A stretch of DNA of 64,000 bases from Acidisoma sp965199065 (GTDB taxonomy: Bacteria > Pseudomonadota > Alphaproteobacteria > Acetobacterales > Acetobacteraceae). The stretch lies in assembly GCF_965199065.1 (NCBI RefSeq), contig NZ_CBDAQN010000001.1:1569076-1633075 (forward strand). Direction: 5' to 3'. A program made the translations under genes and the position numbers. Positions 26,845 to 36,213 of the stretch are shown in pieces (position 1 is the stretch's first letter; each line of letters opens with the position of its first letter). The notes under the pieces are model-generated. The model was not told the origin of the DNA. It saw only the letters and a program-made list of their open reading frames with translations, and did no database searches.

Positions 26845-27764
26845 GCGCAGTCCGCCAGCGTCATCGGCTGCCCCCGCTCGGGTTGATCCATGATGGCCGC
26901 CTCCTCGATCAGCCGGGCGACCAGTCCCGGCTCCTCCTCATGGGCAAGATGGCCGAGGCCGGGCAGAAGCACCACCCGTCCGTCCGGCAACCGGGCCGCC
27001 ACCCGCGTCGCATCCTCGGGCGGCACCATGCCGTCCTTGTCGCCGACGATCAGCGTCACGGGCGCATCGAGGCGCGTGAGGTCGAGGTCGTCGAGGTTCC
27101 ACCGCGCCATCATCCGCAAGGCGCCACCGACATGGCCGGGGCGGCCCATCAGCCGGGCATAGAACTTCCGGCCGTCGGCATCGATGCGCGAGCCGGTTGC
27201 GGCCAGCAGCCTGTCGACCGTCTTCTCCTGCCGAGCCTGCAGCGCGAATATCCACGCGGTCGCGGGGCTGTTCGACAGGAGACGGGCCATGACGGAATAG
27301 AGCGCACCCTGATGCTGCGGCATCGGCGAAAGGGCGCCGTTGAGGCTGACCAGCGGCACCGGCGCGATGAGGTGGAGCAGCATCAGCCGCGCCGCGACAG
27401 CCGCCCCGGCGGAATGACCGACGACCATGGCCGGCTGCACGCCCAGAACCTTGAGCATGGCCGCGACGGACCGCGCCATGCCATCTGAGGTCATCAGCGT
27501 CGGTGCCGGATGGCCGGTGAAGCCATGGCCGGGCAGATCAGGCGCGACCACAGTGAAGCGCTCGGCGAGGATCGGGGCGAGGTCTCGCCAGGAATGGGTC
27601 GAGGCGCCCATGCCGTGTAGCAGCAGGATGACCGGACGACGCGCGGCGAGCCCCGGCCCCATGACCTGCACATGCCAGCGCAAGCCACCGGCGAGCACGA
27701 AGCGGCTGGCGCTCCGGTTCGGCCAGTCTCGCCCGTCCCGCCCCCAGTCCGGTGCGCCGATCAT
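26841..27764 (-). CDS. bchO: Magnesium chelatase-associated alpha/beta hydrolase BchO
   Basis: This 307-residue alpha/beta hydrolase has the oxyanion segment LLLHGMGASTHSW, nucleophile elbow VVGHSAGAAVA and late acid/His region VGDKDGMVPPEDA ... GLGHLAHEEEP. BchO is regularly encoded with bchID and is thought to help Mg chelation, although its reaction is not settled. Overlaps of 4 nt with bchD and with the downstream small membrane protein gene place it firmly in the operon. Confidence 0.92.
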   Translation of the reverse strand: MIGAPDWGRDGRDWPNRSASRFVLAGGLRWHVQVMGPGLAARRPVILLLHGMGASTHSWRDLAPILAERFTVVAPDLPGHGFTGHPAPTLMTSDGMARSVAAMLKVLGVQPAMVVGHSAGAAVAARLMLLHLIAPVPLVSLNGALSPMPQHQGALYSVMARLLSNSPATAWIFALQARQEKTVDRLLAATGSRIDADGRKFYARLMGRPGHVGGALRMMARWNLDDLDLTRLDAPVTLIVGDKDGMVPPEDATRVAARLPDGRVVLLPGLGHLAHEEEPGLVARLIEEAAIMDQPERGQPMTLADCA

Positions 27765-29506
27765 GCGGCGGCCCTCACGGCACGGCTGACCGCCGCCGCA
27801 TCCGCCCGCGGTAAAACGAGACACCGCGCGCCCATGGCCGCCGCGATGCGCGCCGCCTCCGGCTGCGGCCGCGGCGAAATGTCGATCACCAACGCGGGCA
27901 GCCCGGACGCCCGGAGATGGCGCGCGACCCGCTCGGCATCGGCCATGGCACGGCTGCGATCCATCACCCCATCCAGCGCCACGTTGGCGCGCCCATCCGT
28001 CAGCATCACCAGCTTCGGCGTTTCGCCCTGGCGCCGCAAGGTTTCGGCAAGGGCACGCGCCGCCTCCATGCCGGCGGCGAGCGGCGTGCCGCCACCGCCA
28101 GGCAACGCGCCCAGGCAACGACGCGCCCGCGCAAGCGCTCCCGTCGGCGGCAGCAGCAGCTCCGCCCCGGTCCCTCGGAAGGCAAACAGTGCCACCTGAT
28201 CGCGCCGGAGATAGCATTCCGCGAGCATCAGCTCGACCGCACCCTTTGCCTCCGCCAGCCGGTTGAGCGCAGCAGAACCGGAGGCGTCCACGACAAAAAC
28301 GGTTGTGGCGCGCGGCGCGGACTTATAGCGACGCACATGGAGGTCGCCGGCACGGAAAGCGATACGGCCGCCGGCGCCGTTCCGGCGAAGCCGCTGCCAT
28401 GGCGCGGCGGCACGCAGCGTCTCCACCACATCCAGGCGCAGGCCATTGTTCGGGCGACCCGGTCGCGAGGCAATCGGCCGGCCACGCCGCGTGCCGCTCG
28501 GCTTGGCGGTAACGCGGCCAGCCTGACGGCCGCCGTGACGATCCGCCGGGCCGCCGGCGGCAAGCTGGGCGAGAAGATCGGGCGGCAAAGAGGCCACCGC
28601 CGCCTGCAGAACCGCCTCAGCCAGCGCCTCCGCCATGGCCAGTTCTTCCGCGGACGGCGCCTCGGCCTCCTCGTTCGCGGCCTCACCCTTGTCCAAGTCC
28701 GGCGCCGCGTCCTCGGGCTCAGGCGCCCCCGGCTCCCCGGCGCTTTGCGGCACGCGGGTCGCACGATGGGCGAGCACGAGTTGAGCCGCGAGTGTGGCGT
28801 CAGCCTCCGTCATCGCATGCCGCCCGTCCAAGGCCGCCGCAGCGCGCGCGACGCGCAGCGCCAGCCACTCGGCCCGGGCCGAACCGATGCCCAGAGCCTC
28901 AGCGGTGGCGCAAAGCGCCTCCACCACAGCCGCATCGGCCGTGACGGGACCGTGATGCGCCGTCGCCTCTTCAGACACGGCCATCGTTTCGGACAAGCGC
29001 ACGCCATCAAGCTCGATGCGGAAAGCGAGCCGGTCAGCCAACCCAAGCGGCAGGCTCTCCTCGGTCCCCTCATCGAGCAGAACCAGCCCGACACGCGCCG
29101 GATGGCGGATCGTGAAACCGTCGCGCTCGGCCGCCACCTCGCCGAGATCGAGCATGGCGGCAAGCCGCGCCGCCGTGGCGCCGGAAAGCCGCTCCGCCGA
29201 ACCGATGACGACGATCCCGCCATCCGCCTCGGCAAGCAACCCGCGTGCGATGGCCGCCTGGCCGCTGGCGAGGGTCACGCCGAGATCAAGGCCGCCGAGC
29301 AGCCGGTCATCCGCAATGGTCGCCGGACAGCGGCTCCAAGGCGCCTCGACCGGCATCATCGCCCGCAGCATCCCGAGGAAACGGTCCCGCACAGGGCCGG
29401 CCGCGGCCTTCACCTGGATGCCGGTGCCGAAGGGGTCGTGGGCGAAGAGCCGCGCCACGACAGTCGCGACCGTCCAGGCGGAGGCAGCGGTCGAGCTATC
29501 GCTCAT
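27761..29506 (-). CDS. bchD: Magnesium chelatase subunit D
   Basis: This 581-residue subunit has an N-terminal AAA-like domain without a working Walker A, an acidic/proline linker (about 256-290) and a C-terminal von Willebrand A domain with the MIDAS motif DASGSA (407-412) and LTDGRANVALDG. With BchI it forms the ATPase motor that drives Mg insertion into protoporphyrin IX by BchH. Overlaps bchI and bchO by ATGA. Confidence 0.95.
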   Translation of the reverse strand: MSDSSTAASAWTVATVVARLFAHDPFGTGIQVKAAAGPVRDRFLGMLRAMMPVEAPWSRCPATIADDRLLGGLDLGVTLASGQAAIARGLLAEADGGIVVIGSAERLSGATAARLAAMLDLGEVAAERDGFTIRHPARVGLVLLDEGTEESLPLGLADRLAFRIELDGVRLSETMAVSEEATAHHGPVTADAAVVEALCATAEALGIGSARAEWLALRVARAAAALDGRHAMTEADATLAAQLVLAHRATRVPQSAGEPGAPEPEDAAPDLDKGEAANEEAEAPSAEELAMAEALAEAVLQAAVASLPPDLLAQLAAGGPADRHGGRQAGRVTAKPSGTRRGRPIASRPGRPNNGLRLDVVETLRAAAPWQRLRRNGAGGRIAFRAGDLHVRRYKSAPRATTVFVVDASGSAALNRLAEAKGAVELMLAECYLRRDQVALFAFRGTGAELLLPPTGALARARRCLGALPGGGGTPLAAGMEAARALAETLRRQGETPKLVMLTDGRANVALDGVMDRSRAMADAERVARHLRASGLPALVIDISPRPQPEAARIAAAMGARCLVLPRADAAAVSRAVRAAA

Positions 29507-30582
29507 GCGGCGCCAAACAGATCAGCGAGGGCGCGCTCGACCCTGGGGCCGGCGCCAGCCTCGTCCAGCGGATTGCGGCGCAGCCGGTGCCGCAGCGCGG
29601 GCAGCGCAACCCGCCGCAGGTGCCCCGCCGCGATCGTCTCGTCGCCATCCAAGGCCGCAAGCGCACGGGCGGCTCGTAGCAGGGTCAGTTCGCCGCGCAG
29701 CCCATCGGTGCCAAGCGCGATGCAGAGCCGGGCCGCCAACTCCAGCACCACGTCCGGCGTCGCCATGCTGCCGAGGCGCACGCGGGCCGCGAGGATGCGG
29801 CTGCCAAGCTCGCGCTCGGCCTCGGCCCATTGGTCGAGGAACGCGCTGGAATCGGTGTCGAAGGCATCGCGCCGCCGCAGAACCTCGACGCGCTCGGCGA
29901 CGGTGCCGGGTGTCGATACCTCCACGGCCAGTCCGAAGCGGTCGAGCAGTTGCGGGCGGAGATCGCCCTCCTCCGGGTTGCCGCTGCCGACCAGCACGAA
30001 GCGTGCTGGATGACGAACGCTGAGCCCCTCGCGCTCGACCACATTCTCGCCCGACGCCGCCACGTCCAGCAGAAGGTCGACGAGATGGTCTTCGAGCAGA
30101 TTGACCTCGTCGATGTAGAGGAACCCGCGATGGGCGCGGGCGAGCAGCCCGGGCTGGAACTGCTTCACGCCATCGACCAGGGCACGTTCGAGATCGAGGG
30201 CGCCGACGAGCCGGTCCTCGGTCGTGCCGAGTGGAAGGTCGACCGTCGGCACGGGTGCGAGACGCTCGCGGCGCCCCTGTGGGGCCGCTTCCGCGCAGGA
30301 TGGGCAGGCGCCGATGTCGGCGGCCGGATCGCAGTGATACGGGCAGTCCGCCACCACCCGCATCGCCGGCAGCAGCCCGGCGAGCGCCCGCACGGCCGTG
30401 GACTTGCCGGTGCCGCGGTCGCCCATCACCAGCACGCCGCCGATGCCGGGATCGACCGCTGCCAGCAGCAGGCAGAGCTTCATCTCCGCCTGGCCGACGA
30501 TGGCGCTGAACGGGTAGACGCGCCGGCCCCGAGGCGCGGACGCCTCGACACGCGTGTCAGCCGCGGCGAGCACCTCGCTCAT
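29503..30582 (-). CDS. bchI: Magnesium chelatase ATPase subunit I
   Basis: This 359-residue AAA+ ATPase has Walker A GDRGTGKST (54-62), Walker B GFLYIDEVNLLEDH, sensor-1 VGSGNPEEGDLRPQLLDRFG and a cysteine-containing insert (CPYHCDPAADIGACPSC) usual in BchI. It hydrolyses ATP to drive Mg chelation. It overlaps hemA upstream and bchD downstream by 4 nt. Confidence 0.96.
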   Translation of the reverse strand: MSEVLAAADTRVEASAPRGRRVYPFSAIVGQAEMKLCLLLAAVDPGIGGVLVMGDRGTGKSTAVRALAGLLPAMRVVADCPYHCDPAADIGACPSCAEAAPQGRRERLAPVPTVDLPLGTTEDRLVGALDLERALVDGVKQFQPGLLARAHRGFLYIDEVNLLEDHLVDLLLDVAASGENVVEREGLSVRHPARFVLVGSGNPEEGDLRPQLLDRFGLAVEVSTPGTVAERVEVLRRRDAFDTDSSAFLDQWAEAERELGSRILAARVRLGSMATPDVVLELAARLCIALGTDGLRGELTLLRAARALAALDGDETIAAGHLRRVALPALRHRLRRNPLDEAGAGPRVERALADLFGAA

Positions 30583-31781
30583 GCGGCCCGGCGCAGCTGG
30601 AAGGCCGACCAGACCTGGCCGAGCGAGTCCGCGAGATGCGCGATATCCGCGTCGGTATGCAGCGGCGACGGCGTGATACGGAGGCGCTCGGTGCCTTTCG
30701 GGACAGTCGGGTAGTTGATCGGCTGCACGTAGATGCCGAACTCATCGAGCAGCATGTCCGTCATCGCGCGACATTTGACCGGGTCGCCGACGATGACCGG
30801 CACGATATGGCTTGGGTTCGCGTAGTGCGGCACGCCCTCGGCATCGAGCGCCGAGCGAACGCGCGCCACGCGGTCTGCATGGCGGGCGCGGAGGTCGTCC
30901 CGATCCGCGAGTTCGTTGATCGCGGCGAGTGCCCCCGCCGCCACCAGAGGCGGCAAGGCGGTGGTGAAAATGAATCCCGAGGCGAAGGAGCGGACGAAGT
31001 CGCACACCGCCGCCGAGCCCGCGATGTAGCCGCCGATGACACCGAAGCCTTTGGCGAGCGTCCCCTCGATGATCGTGAGCCGGTGCGCCTGCCCGTCCCG
31101 CGCCGCGATGCCCGCGCCGCGCGGACCATACATGCCGACGGCATGAACCTCGTCGAGATAGGTCATCGCGCCATGGCGCTCGGCGGCATCGCAGATCGCG
31201 GCGATGGGCGAGATGTCGCCGTCCATCGAATAGACGGATTCGAAGACGACGAGCTTCGGCGTTTCGCGTGGCAACTCCGCCATCCGGCGCTCGAGATCCG
31301 CGGCGTCGTTATGGGCGAAGATCTCGCAGCGCGCGCGGCTGTGGCGAATGCCCTCGATCATCGAGGCGTGGTTGGAGGCGTCGGAGAAGACGACGCAACC
31401 GGGGATATGCGAAGCGAGCGTGCTGAGGCTCGCCCAGTTGGACATGTAGCCCGAGTTGAAGAGGAGTGCGGACTCCTTGCCGTGCAGCCCGGCGAGCGCA
31501 CGTTCCAGCGCCACATGGGCGGTGCCGGTGCCGGAGATGTTGCGCGTGCCGCCGGCGCCCGCACCGTTCTGGTCGAGCGCCGCATGCATCGCGGCGATGA
31601 CCTGCGAACTCTGCCCCATGCCGAGATAGTCGTTGGAGCACCAGACGGTGACCTCATGCCCGCCTGCAAGCGAAACATGCGGGAACTTCCCGGGCGTCCG
31701 TTCCAGCTCCGCGAAGCGGCGATAGTTGCCGTGACGCTTCAGCCCGTCGATCCGCTGCTGGAAGAACTCCTGGTAATCCAT
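30579..31781 (-). CDS. hemA: 5-aminolevulinate synthase
   Basis: This 400-residue PLP enzyme makes 5-aminolevulinate from glycine and succinyl-CoA (Shemin pathway), feeding heme and bacteriochlorophyll. The PLP lysine lies in GTLAKGFGVIGGYIAG, and YLDEVHAVGMYG and the N-terminal VWCSNDYLGMGQ are typical. I chose the ATG at 31781 (MDYQEFFQQRIDGL) behind GGGGAGACGAGG. A chromosomal second copy may exist elsewhere; this one is tied to photosynthesis by its overlap with bchI. Confidence 0.95.
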   Translation of the reverse strand: MDYQEFFQQRIDGLKRHGNYRRFAELERTPGKFPHVSLAGGHEVTVWCSNDYLGMGQSSQVIAAMHAALDQNGAGAGGTRNISGTGTAHVALERALAGLHGKESALLFNSGYMSNWASLSTLASHIPGCVVFSDASNHASMIEGIRHSRARCEIFAHNDAADLERRMAELPRETPKLVVFESVYSMDGDISPIAAICDAAERHGAMTYLDEVHAVGMYGPRGAGIAARDGQAHRLTIIEGTLAKGFGVIGGYIAGSAAVCDFVRSFASGFIFTTALPPLVAAGALAAINELADRDDLRARHADRVARVRSALDAEGVPHYANPSHIVPVIVGDPVKCRAMTDMLLDEFGIYVQPINYPTVPKGTERLRITPSPLHTDADIAHLADSLGQVWSAFQLRRAA

Positions 31782-31809
31782 CGCCTCGTCTCCCCTTCTG
31801 GGATGTTGT

Positions 31810-33606
31810 TCAGGCAACCGCGGGAAGCGGCACGGTCAGGTCGTCCATGGTGCTGCGCGCACCGAAACTGTCGGCAAGAAGGCTTTCCTTCAGGTGCCGC
31901 CCGATCGCGATGACGCGCGGGGTCTCCTCGCCCTTGGGTGCGAAGGCCGCGATCGAGGGCCGCCCTCCGGCTATGTCGAAGCGGACCCAGCCATCCCCCA
32001 TGCGGGCGATACCCTTGAGCCGCTCGAGATCCCCGGCCGCACCATCGGCGAGCCGATCGAGGAGCATGAGCAGAGACTCCGGCTCGACGGGCGCCTGGAT
32101 CAGCCCGCTCCACGAGTCGAAATTCAGCGCGTCCCCATGGGCATGGTCATGGTCGTGATGGTGGTGTTCGTGATCGTCATGATGGTCGTGATGCGCGTGG
32201 TGCTCATGCTCATGATGCTCGTGGGCGTGCGTCGTGTGGTCCTCACGCGCGGCCGTAAGCGCCAGCGGCAGGATCGGTCCTGCAGCCGCAATGCCGAAAC
32301 TCGCCCGCATGATCGGCGCGGTCGGGTTGAGGCTGCGCAGCGTCGTTTCCACCATCATCAGTTCCGCAGGTCCGACGAGATCCACCTTGTTGAGCACCAG
32401 CATCGAGGAGAGCCGCGCCTGCGCGTCCAGCTGCGCCGGCAGGCGGCCATAATCGCGCAGGAACGCGCCGCCATCTATGACGGTGGTCACAGACAGGCTC
32501 CGCACCAGCGGACCGAGATCGGGCGCGCGCATCACGCCGAGCAGCGAGGCGAGATCGGCGACGCCACTGGGCTCGATCAGCACACGCTCGGGCGCCCACT
32601 GAGCGACCACCGTCTTCAGCTGGGCTGCGAGATCCTTGCGGAGCGAGCAGCAGATGCAGCCATTCGGTAATTCGACCACATCGGCCCCGCGCTCCCGCAG
32701 AAGCGAGCCGTCAACACCGACGCTGGCGAAATCGTTGACCAGGACGACGGTGCGGGGGCCGGCCGTTTGAAGGCGGGCGCGCATGAAGGTGGTCTTGCCG
32801 GCGCCAAGGAAGCCCGAAACCACCTCGGCATCGAAGGGCTTCGCAGCCTTGCGGGATTTGAGGCTCCAACCCCAGAGGGCGGCGGCCGGCAGCGGCAGCA
32901 TGAGCAGCCAATGCTCGACGATGGCGAGGCCCATCAGCATGGCCAGGAAGCAGAAGCCCGCGGCATCGAAGCGGCTGCCATGGGCTTGGACCGCCGCCTG
33001 CACCAGCTTTACCAGGATCACCGTCGAGATGGTGATGGAGAGCGGGAACAGCAGGTTCATCGGCTTCTTGGTCAGGAAGGACTTCAGGAACTGCAGATGC
33101 TCCGGCAGGAACTCCTCGTTGAGGTTCCGCACGCCGAGGAAGACGTTAAGCTTGGCGCTTTGATGCATCCACCACAGGACCATGAAGGTCCACATGCCGA
33201 TCTGGTTCTTCGACCCCCAGGTGATGGCGACGATGACGATGCCCATGGCGATGATCGCCAGCTCATGCCAGAGGCTGGTCTGGATGGCGTGGCCGAAATG
33301 CTTCCAGCCGCTGCATCCCTCCGGGCAGGGCTGCTTACGCGTGCCGGTGACGTAGCCCATGTAGAAGCTGATTTCCTGCCAGCCCCAGGCGAGCAGTCCG
33401 CAGGTGAAGGCGCAATAGGCGCCCACGATGCTCGCGTCATTCCGGCTCGCATAGACGCCCCAGAGCGAGAACACCATCAGGAGGGTCGCGCCGAGGATGC
33501 TCCATTTGAAAGTCTTCCCCGGCAGACCGTCGAGATACATGATCACGCCGGTGCTGAACCACCAGATGAACAGCGCGTAGAGAGCCGGAAGCGCGTACAG
33601 GACCAT
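31810..33606 (-). CDS. puhE: PuhE photosynthetic complex assembly protein fused to a CobW/COG0523 GTPase
   Basis: This 598-residue fusion is read in one uninterrupted frame. Residues 1-250 are a polytopic membrane protein matching PuhE (DUF3623; opening VLYALPALYALFIWWFSTG), which supports reaction-centre assembly. Residues 260-598 form a G3E GTPase of the COG0523 metallochaperone group: Walker A GFLGAGKTT (265-273), metal-binding CxCC (Cys317, 319, 320), NKVD (406-409), a loop of His, Asp and Glu residues (457-490), and a CobW C-terminal domain. PuhE is normally only the membrane part. The fusion would place a metal-handling GTPase at the membrane beside acsF, hemA and the Mg chelatase genes. 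Metal identity is unknown. Confidence 0.9.
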   Translation of the reverse strand: MVLYALPALYALFIWWFSTGVIMYLDGLPGKTFKWSILGATLLMVFSLWGVYASRNDASIVGAYCAFTCGLLAWGWQEISFYMGYVTGTRKQPCPEGCSGWKHFGHAIQTSLWHELAIIAMGIVIVAITWGSKNQIGMWTFMVLWWMHQSAKLNVFLGVRNLNEEFLPEHLQFLKSFLTKKPMNLLFPLSITISTVILVKLVQAAVQAHGSRFDAAGFCFLAMLMGLAIVEHWLLMLPLPAAALWGWSLKSRKAAKPFDAEVVSGFLGAGKTTFMRARLQTAGPRTVVLVNDFASVGVDGSLLRERGADVVELPNGCICCSLRKDLAAQLKTVVAQWAPERVLIEPSGVADLASLLGVMRAPDLGPLVRSLSVTTVIDGGAFLRDYGRLPAQLDAQARLSSMLVLNKVDLVGPAELMMVETTLRSLNPTAPIMRASFGIAAAGPILPLALTAAREDHTTHAHEHHEHEHHAHHDHHDDHEHHHHDHDHAHGDALNFDSWSGLIQAPVEPESLLMLLDRLADGAAGDLERLKGIARMGDGWVRFDIAGGRPSIAAFAPKGEETPRVIAIGRHLKESLLADSFGARSTMDDLTVPLPAVA

Positions 33607-33630
33607 GTCGTCTATCCTACCAAGGACCGC

Positions 33631-34701
33631 TTACCAGGCCGGGGCCATACGAACGTCGGCCGGCATCGCATTCTGCTTCGTCGGCAGCAGGAAAAGCCGC
33701 ACGAACGTCGCCGCCACCTGCGCCAGCAGCGCGAGACGCCGCGCGCGGCCGAACAGGAAACCCTGACGCTTCGCCGCCTGCATTTTGAGGCCGAGAATAC
33801 GCAAGCGCTCCAACCCGCGGCGGAAGCGCGGATCGTCGATATCGAGCTCCACCGGGAACACCTGGCGGGCAATGTCCTGCGTGATGCGGAACACCGTGTA
33901 ATCGTATTCGGTCGGGTTCAGGCCGAGCGCCTTGTGGAAGACGGGCCGAGCATGATCCCGCACATACATCGTGGCAAACACGGCAAGCAGGAAAAACCTG
34001 ATCCAAAGCTTGTTGACACCCTGGGTCAGCTTCGGATCGGCACGCATCAGCAGAGCGAATGCCTCGCCATGGCGGAACTCGTCGCCGCACCAGTTCTCGA
34101 ACCACTGGAAGATGGGATGGATCCGGTGCTCGGAGTGCCGCTCCAGCTGGCGGTAGATCGTGATGTAGCGGGCGTAGCCGATCTTCTCGGAGAGGTATGT
34201 CGCGTAGAAGATGAACTTCGGCTTGAAGTAATGATATTTCTTCGTGCGCGTCAGGAAGCTGAGATCGACGCCGACGCCGAAATCCTTGAGGCTATCGTTG
34301 ATGAAACCCGCGTGCCGCGCCTCGTCGCGCGCCATGACGCTGAAGAGCTCCTTCACGTCCGGATTGGTGATCCGCTTCTTGATCTCGGCATAGAGCACGC
34401 AGCCTGAAAACTCCGCCGTCACCGAACTCACCAGGAAATCGAGAAACTCGCGGCGGAGTTCCGGCTCCATGGTGGTGATGTCGCCATCGAAGCGATGGTC
34501 GCGGATGAAGTGGTTGCGGTTGGGGTCGCTTCTCATCTCGGCGATCAACCCGTCCCATTCGCGACGGACGAGATCGACGTTCAGCTTGTCCATGTAGTCG
34601 AAATCAGTGGTGTAGAAGCGCGGGCTCAGGACCGTGTTCTCAACGGCGGACTTCGTCGTCTCGTTCAGACGAGCGGCCCGTTGTTCAAGCGTCGTGCTCA
34701 T
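33631..34701 (-). CDS. acsF: Mg-protoporphyrin IX monomethyl ester oxidative cyclase (aerobic)
   Basis: This 356-residue diiron protein forms the isocyclic ring of chlorophylls using O2. Carboxylate/His ligands are visible in SSVTAEFSGCVLYAEIKKR, DEARHAGFIND and the EHRIHPIFQWFENWCGDEFRHGEAF segment. The start ATG at 34701 (MSTTLEQRAARL) overlaps the preceding small gene. Its presence, with no bchE in view, says the organism can make bacteriochlorophyll in air. Confidence 0.96.
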   Translation of the reverse strand: MSTTLEQRAARLNETTKSAVENTVLSPRFYTTDFDYMDKLNVDLVRREWDGLIAEMRSDPNRNHFIRDHRFDGDITTMEPELRREFLDFLVSSVTAEFSGCVLYAEIKKRITNPDVKELFSVMARDEARHAGFINDSLKDFGVGVDLSFLTRTKKYHYFKPKFIFYATYLSEKIGYARYITIYRQLERHSEHRIHPIFQWFENWCGDEFRHGEAFALLMRADPKLTQGVNKLWIRFFLLAVFATMYVRDHARPVFHKALGLNPTEYDYTVFRITQDIARQVFPVELDIDDPRFRRGLERLRILGLKMQAAKRQGFLFGRARRLALLAQVAATFVRLFLLPTKQNAMPADVRMAPAW

Positions 34702-34976
34702 TGTGCGCCCTCCGCGTCGAAGCCGACTTCGTACAGATCGGTCAGCGAGAAAATCTCGGTAGCCCGCGTCCAGGCGCGCCGCAGCGGCCCCGCGCGCCGC
34801 ACCGTGATGCGGCATTCGCGAACGAGCTGCTCGTTGAAACCGATGCCGCTTGGCGCATCATGCAGCAGAACCTCGTCCCCGGGCTGGATCTCGATATCCA
34901 GCGGAACGGAATAGGCGTGGAAGCTGTAGGGCGTCTGCTCGAGGTCGAGCAGGCAACGCGCTTCGACGGTCTTCAT
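34698..34976 (-). CDS. Conserved small protein between puhC and acsF
   Basis: This 92-residue soluble protein begins MKTVEARCLLDLEQTPYSFHAYSVPLDIEIQPGDEVLLHDAP; the IQPGDEVLLHDAP stretch looks like a small beta-barrel. It overlaps puhC and acsF by 4 nt each. A small gene at this place is common in puh operons, but I know no biochemical role; the partner is probably AcsF, given the coupling. Confidence 0.8.
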   Translation of the reverse strand: MKTVEARCLLDLEQTPYSFHAYSVPLDIEIQPGDEVLLHDAPSGIGFNEQLVRECRITVRRAGPLRRAWTRATEIFSLTDLYEVGFDAEGAQ

Positions 34977-35512
34977 CGCGATGCCTCCCTAGCCGCTACA
35001 TGCTGAGCCGGGTGCGGCAGCAACCTGGCGAAAGCCGCCTCGTTGGCCGAGCCGAAAGCTTCAAGGTCGATCATGGTGTCGGTCGGCGGATCGGAGAGGA
35101 TCAGCCGGCCATCTCCGGTCGCGGTCAATGTGAGGGGCGTCTCCTGGCTCATGTGCGCCTTCTCCCGGCGAAGCGCGATACTGTGCAGCACCCCGCGCAT
35201 GAAGCCATCACCATTCGTCTGCAGCACGTCGAGCGTGGCTCCCGTGCGCGCGTCCCGCATCGCGATCACGCCGTCGCCCTTCTGATCGATCCGGAAGGAC
35301 CGCACCGAGATCGTGGCGCCGGTCGGCAAGGGCTTGCCCGGCAGCATGATTATGCCTCCAGCCACCAAGACCATGGCGGCGGCGATCACCGGCGGCCAGG
35401 CGATGCGGCGATGCCCCGGCGAACCTGCCGGCGCGGTGAAGGACCTGCTCCACGGCAGCTTGTAGTACGGAACCGACGGTCGGTCCTGATGCGATGTGGC
35501 GCTCATGACCAT
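34973..35512 (-). CDS. puhC: Photosynthetic complex assembly protein PuhC
   Basis: This 179-residue protein has a cytoplasmic N-terminus, one membrane helix (about 38-58, IAWPPVIAAAMVLVAGGIIML) and a periplasmic domain with RSFRIDQKGDGVIAMRDARTG, the PuhC signature. It aids reaction-centre and LH1 assembly. The ATG at 35512 overlaps the puhB stop as TGATG with GGAG in front. Confidence 0.9.
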   Translation of the reverse strand: MVMSATSHQDRPSVPYYKLPWSRSFTAPAGSPGHRRIAWPPVIAAAMVLVAGGIIMLPGKPLPTGATISVRSFRIDQKGDGVIAMRDARTGATLDVLQTNGDGFMRGVLHSIALRREKAHMSQETPLTLTATGDGRLILSDPPTDTMIDLEAFGSANEAAFARLLPHPAQHVAAREASR

Positions 35513-36213
35513 CAATCTCCGGTCATCGCGACGGACGCGGGAATGCGACCGCCCAGGGCCTCGGCGCTTTCGGCGGCCGGTGCCGTGTCAAAGGCCGCCA
35601 CCGTCTGCCCGGCGCTCGCCGCCAGGGCGCGGGCCAGGATCTGCGCCACGCGCGCGGCATCTGGCACGGAGCGCAACATCGGCTGCACGCGCCGGGTGCG
35701 CCACGGCCGCGCATGCGGCCAGAGGGTGATGTAGCCAACGCGCGTCGCACCGGCGAGGAGCAGCGGAATGTCGCCGCTGCCGTCCCGGAAGAGCCGCAGA
35801 TCGGCGTTCTCGACCATGGTGAAGGGCAGGTTCAGGCTCATGCTGATGGCCACGCCCACGCGCAGCACGATCCGCTTCTCGGTGATCGTATAGACGGTCG
35901 TCTTGGCGACGAAATAGGCGAAGGTGGAGAGAAGCGCGATCGCAACCGAGCCCAGGAAGAGCAGGGCGAAGAGCGACCACCACATCTGCTGGGTCTGCAC
36001 CATCATCGAACGCACCAGGCAGATCGCGGCGAGGATGCCGAAGTAGATCGTCAGCTTGCGCACATGAAGCACGCGGAAGGCGACGTTCTTCCAGGATGGC
36101 GCACCCTGCCAGAGCAAGGTCTCGCCCTTCGGCAGGGGAGCTGGCAGCCCGTGCGGAACCCGGCCGAGGCTGCTGGTGTTGCCGGCCCGGATGACGCGGA
36201 GGGGCGCGCTCAT
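35512..36213 (-). CDS. puhB: Photosynthetic complex assembly protein PuhB
   Basis: This 233-residue membrane protein with a PH-like (DUF3137/YdbT-like) fold starts LPKGETLLWQGAPSWKNVAFRVLHVRKLTIYFG. Two or three helices and a VYTITEKRIVLRVGVA strand block identify it as PuhB, which dimerises and assists reaction-centre assembly. Its ATG overlaps the puhA stop, and its stop overlaps puhC. Confidence 0.92.
   Translation of the reverse strand: MSAPLRVIRAGNTSSLGRVPHGLPAPLPKGETLLWQGAPSWKNVAFRVLHVRKLTIYFGILAAICLVRSMMVQTQQMWWSLFALLFLGSVAIALLSTFAYFVAKTTVYTITEKRIVLRVGVAISMSLNLPFTMVENADLRLFRDGSGDIPLLLAGATRVGYITLWPHARPWRTRRVQPMLRSVPDAARVAQILARALAASAGQTVAAFDTAPAAESAEALGGRIPASVAMTGD

Noticed and set aside
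27917..30013. A plus-strand open frame of about 700 codons opposite bchD and bchI
   Set aside because: Same reasons: antisense to clear Mg chelatase genes and low-complexity composition.
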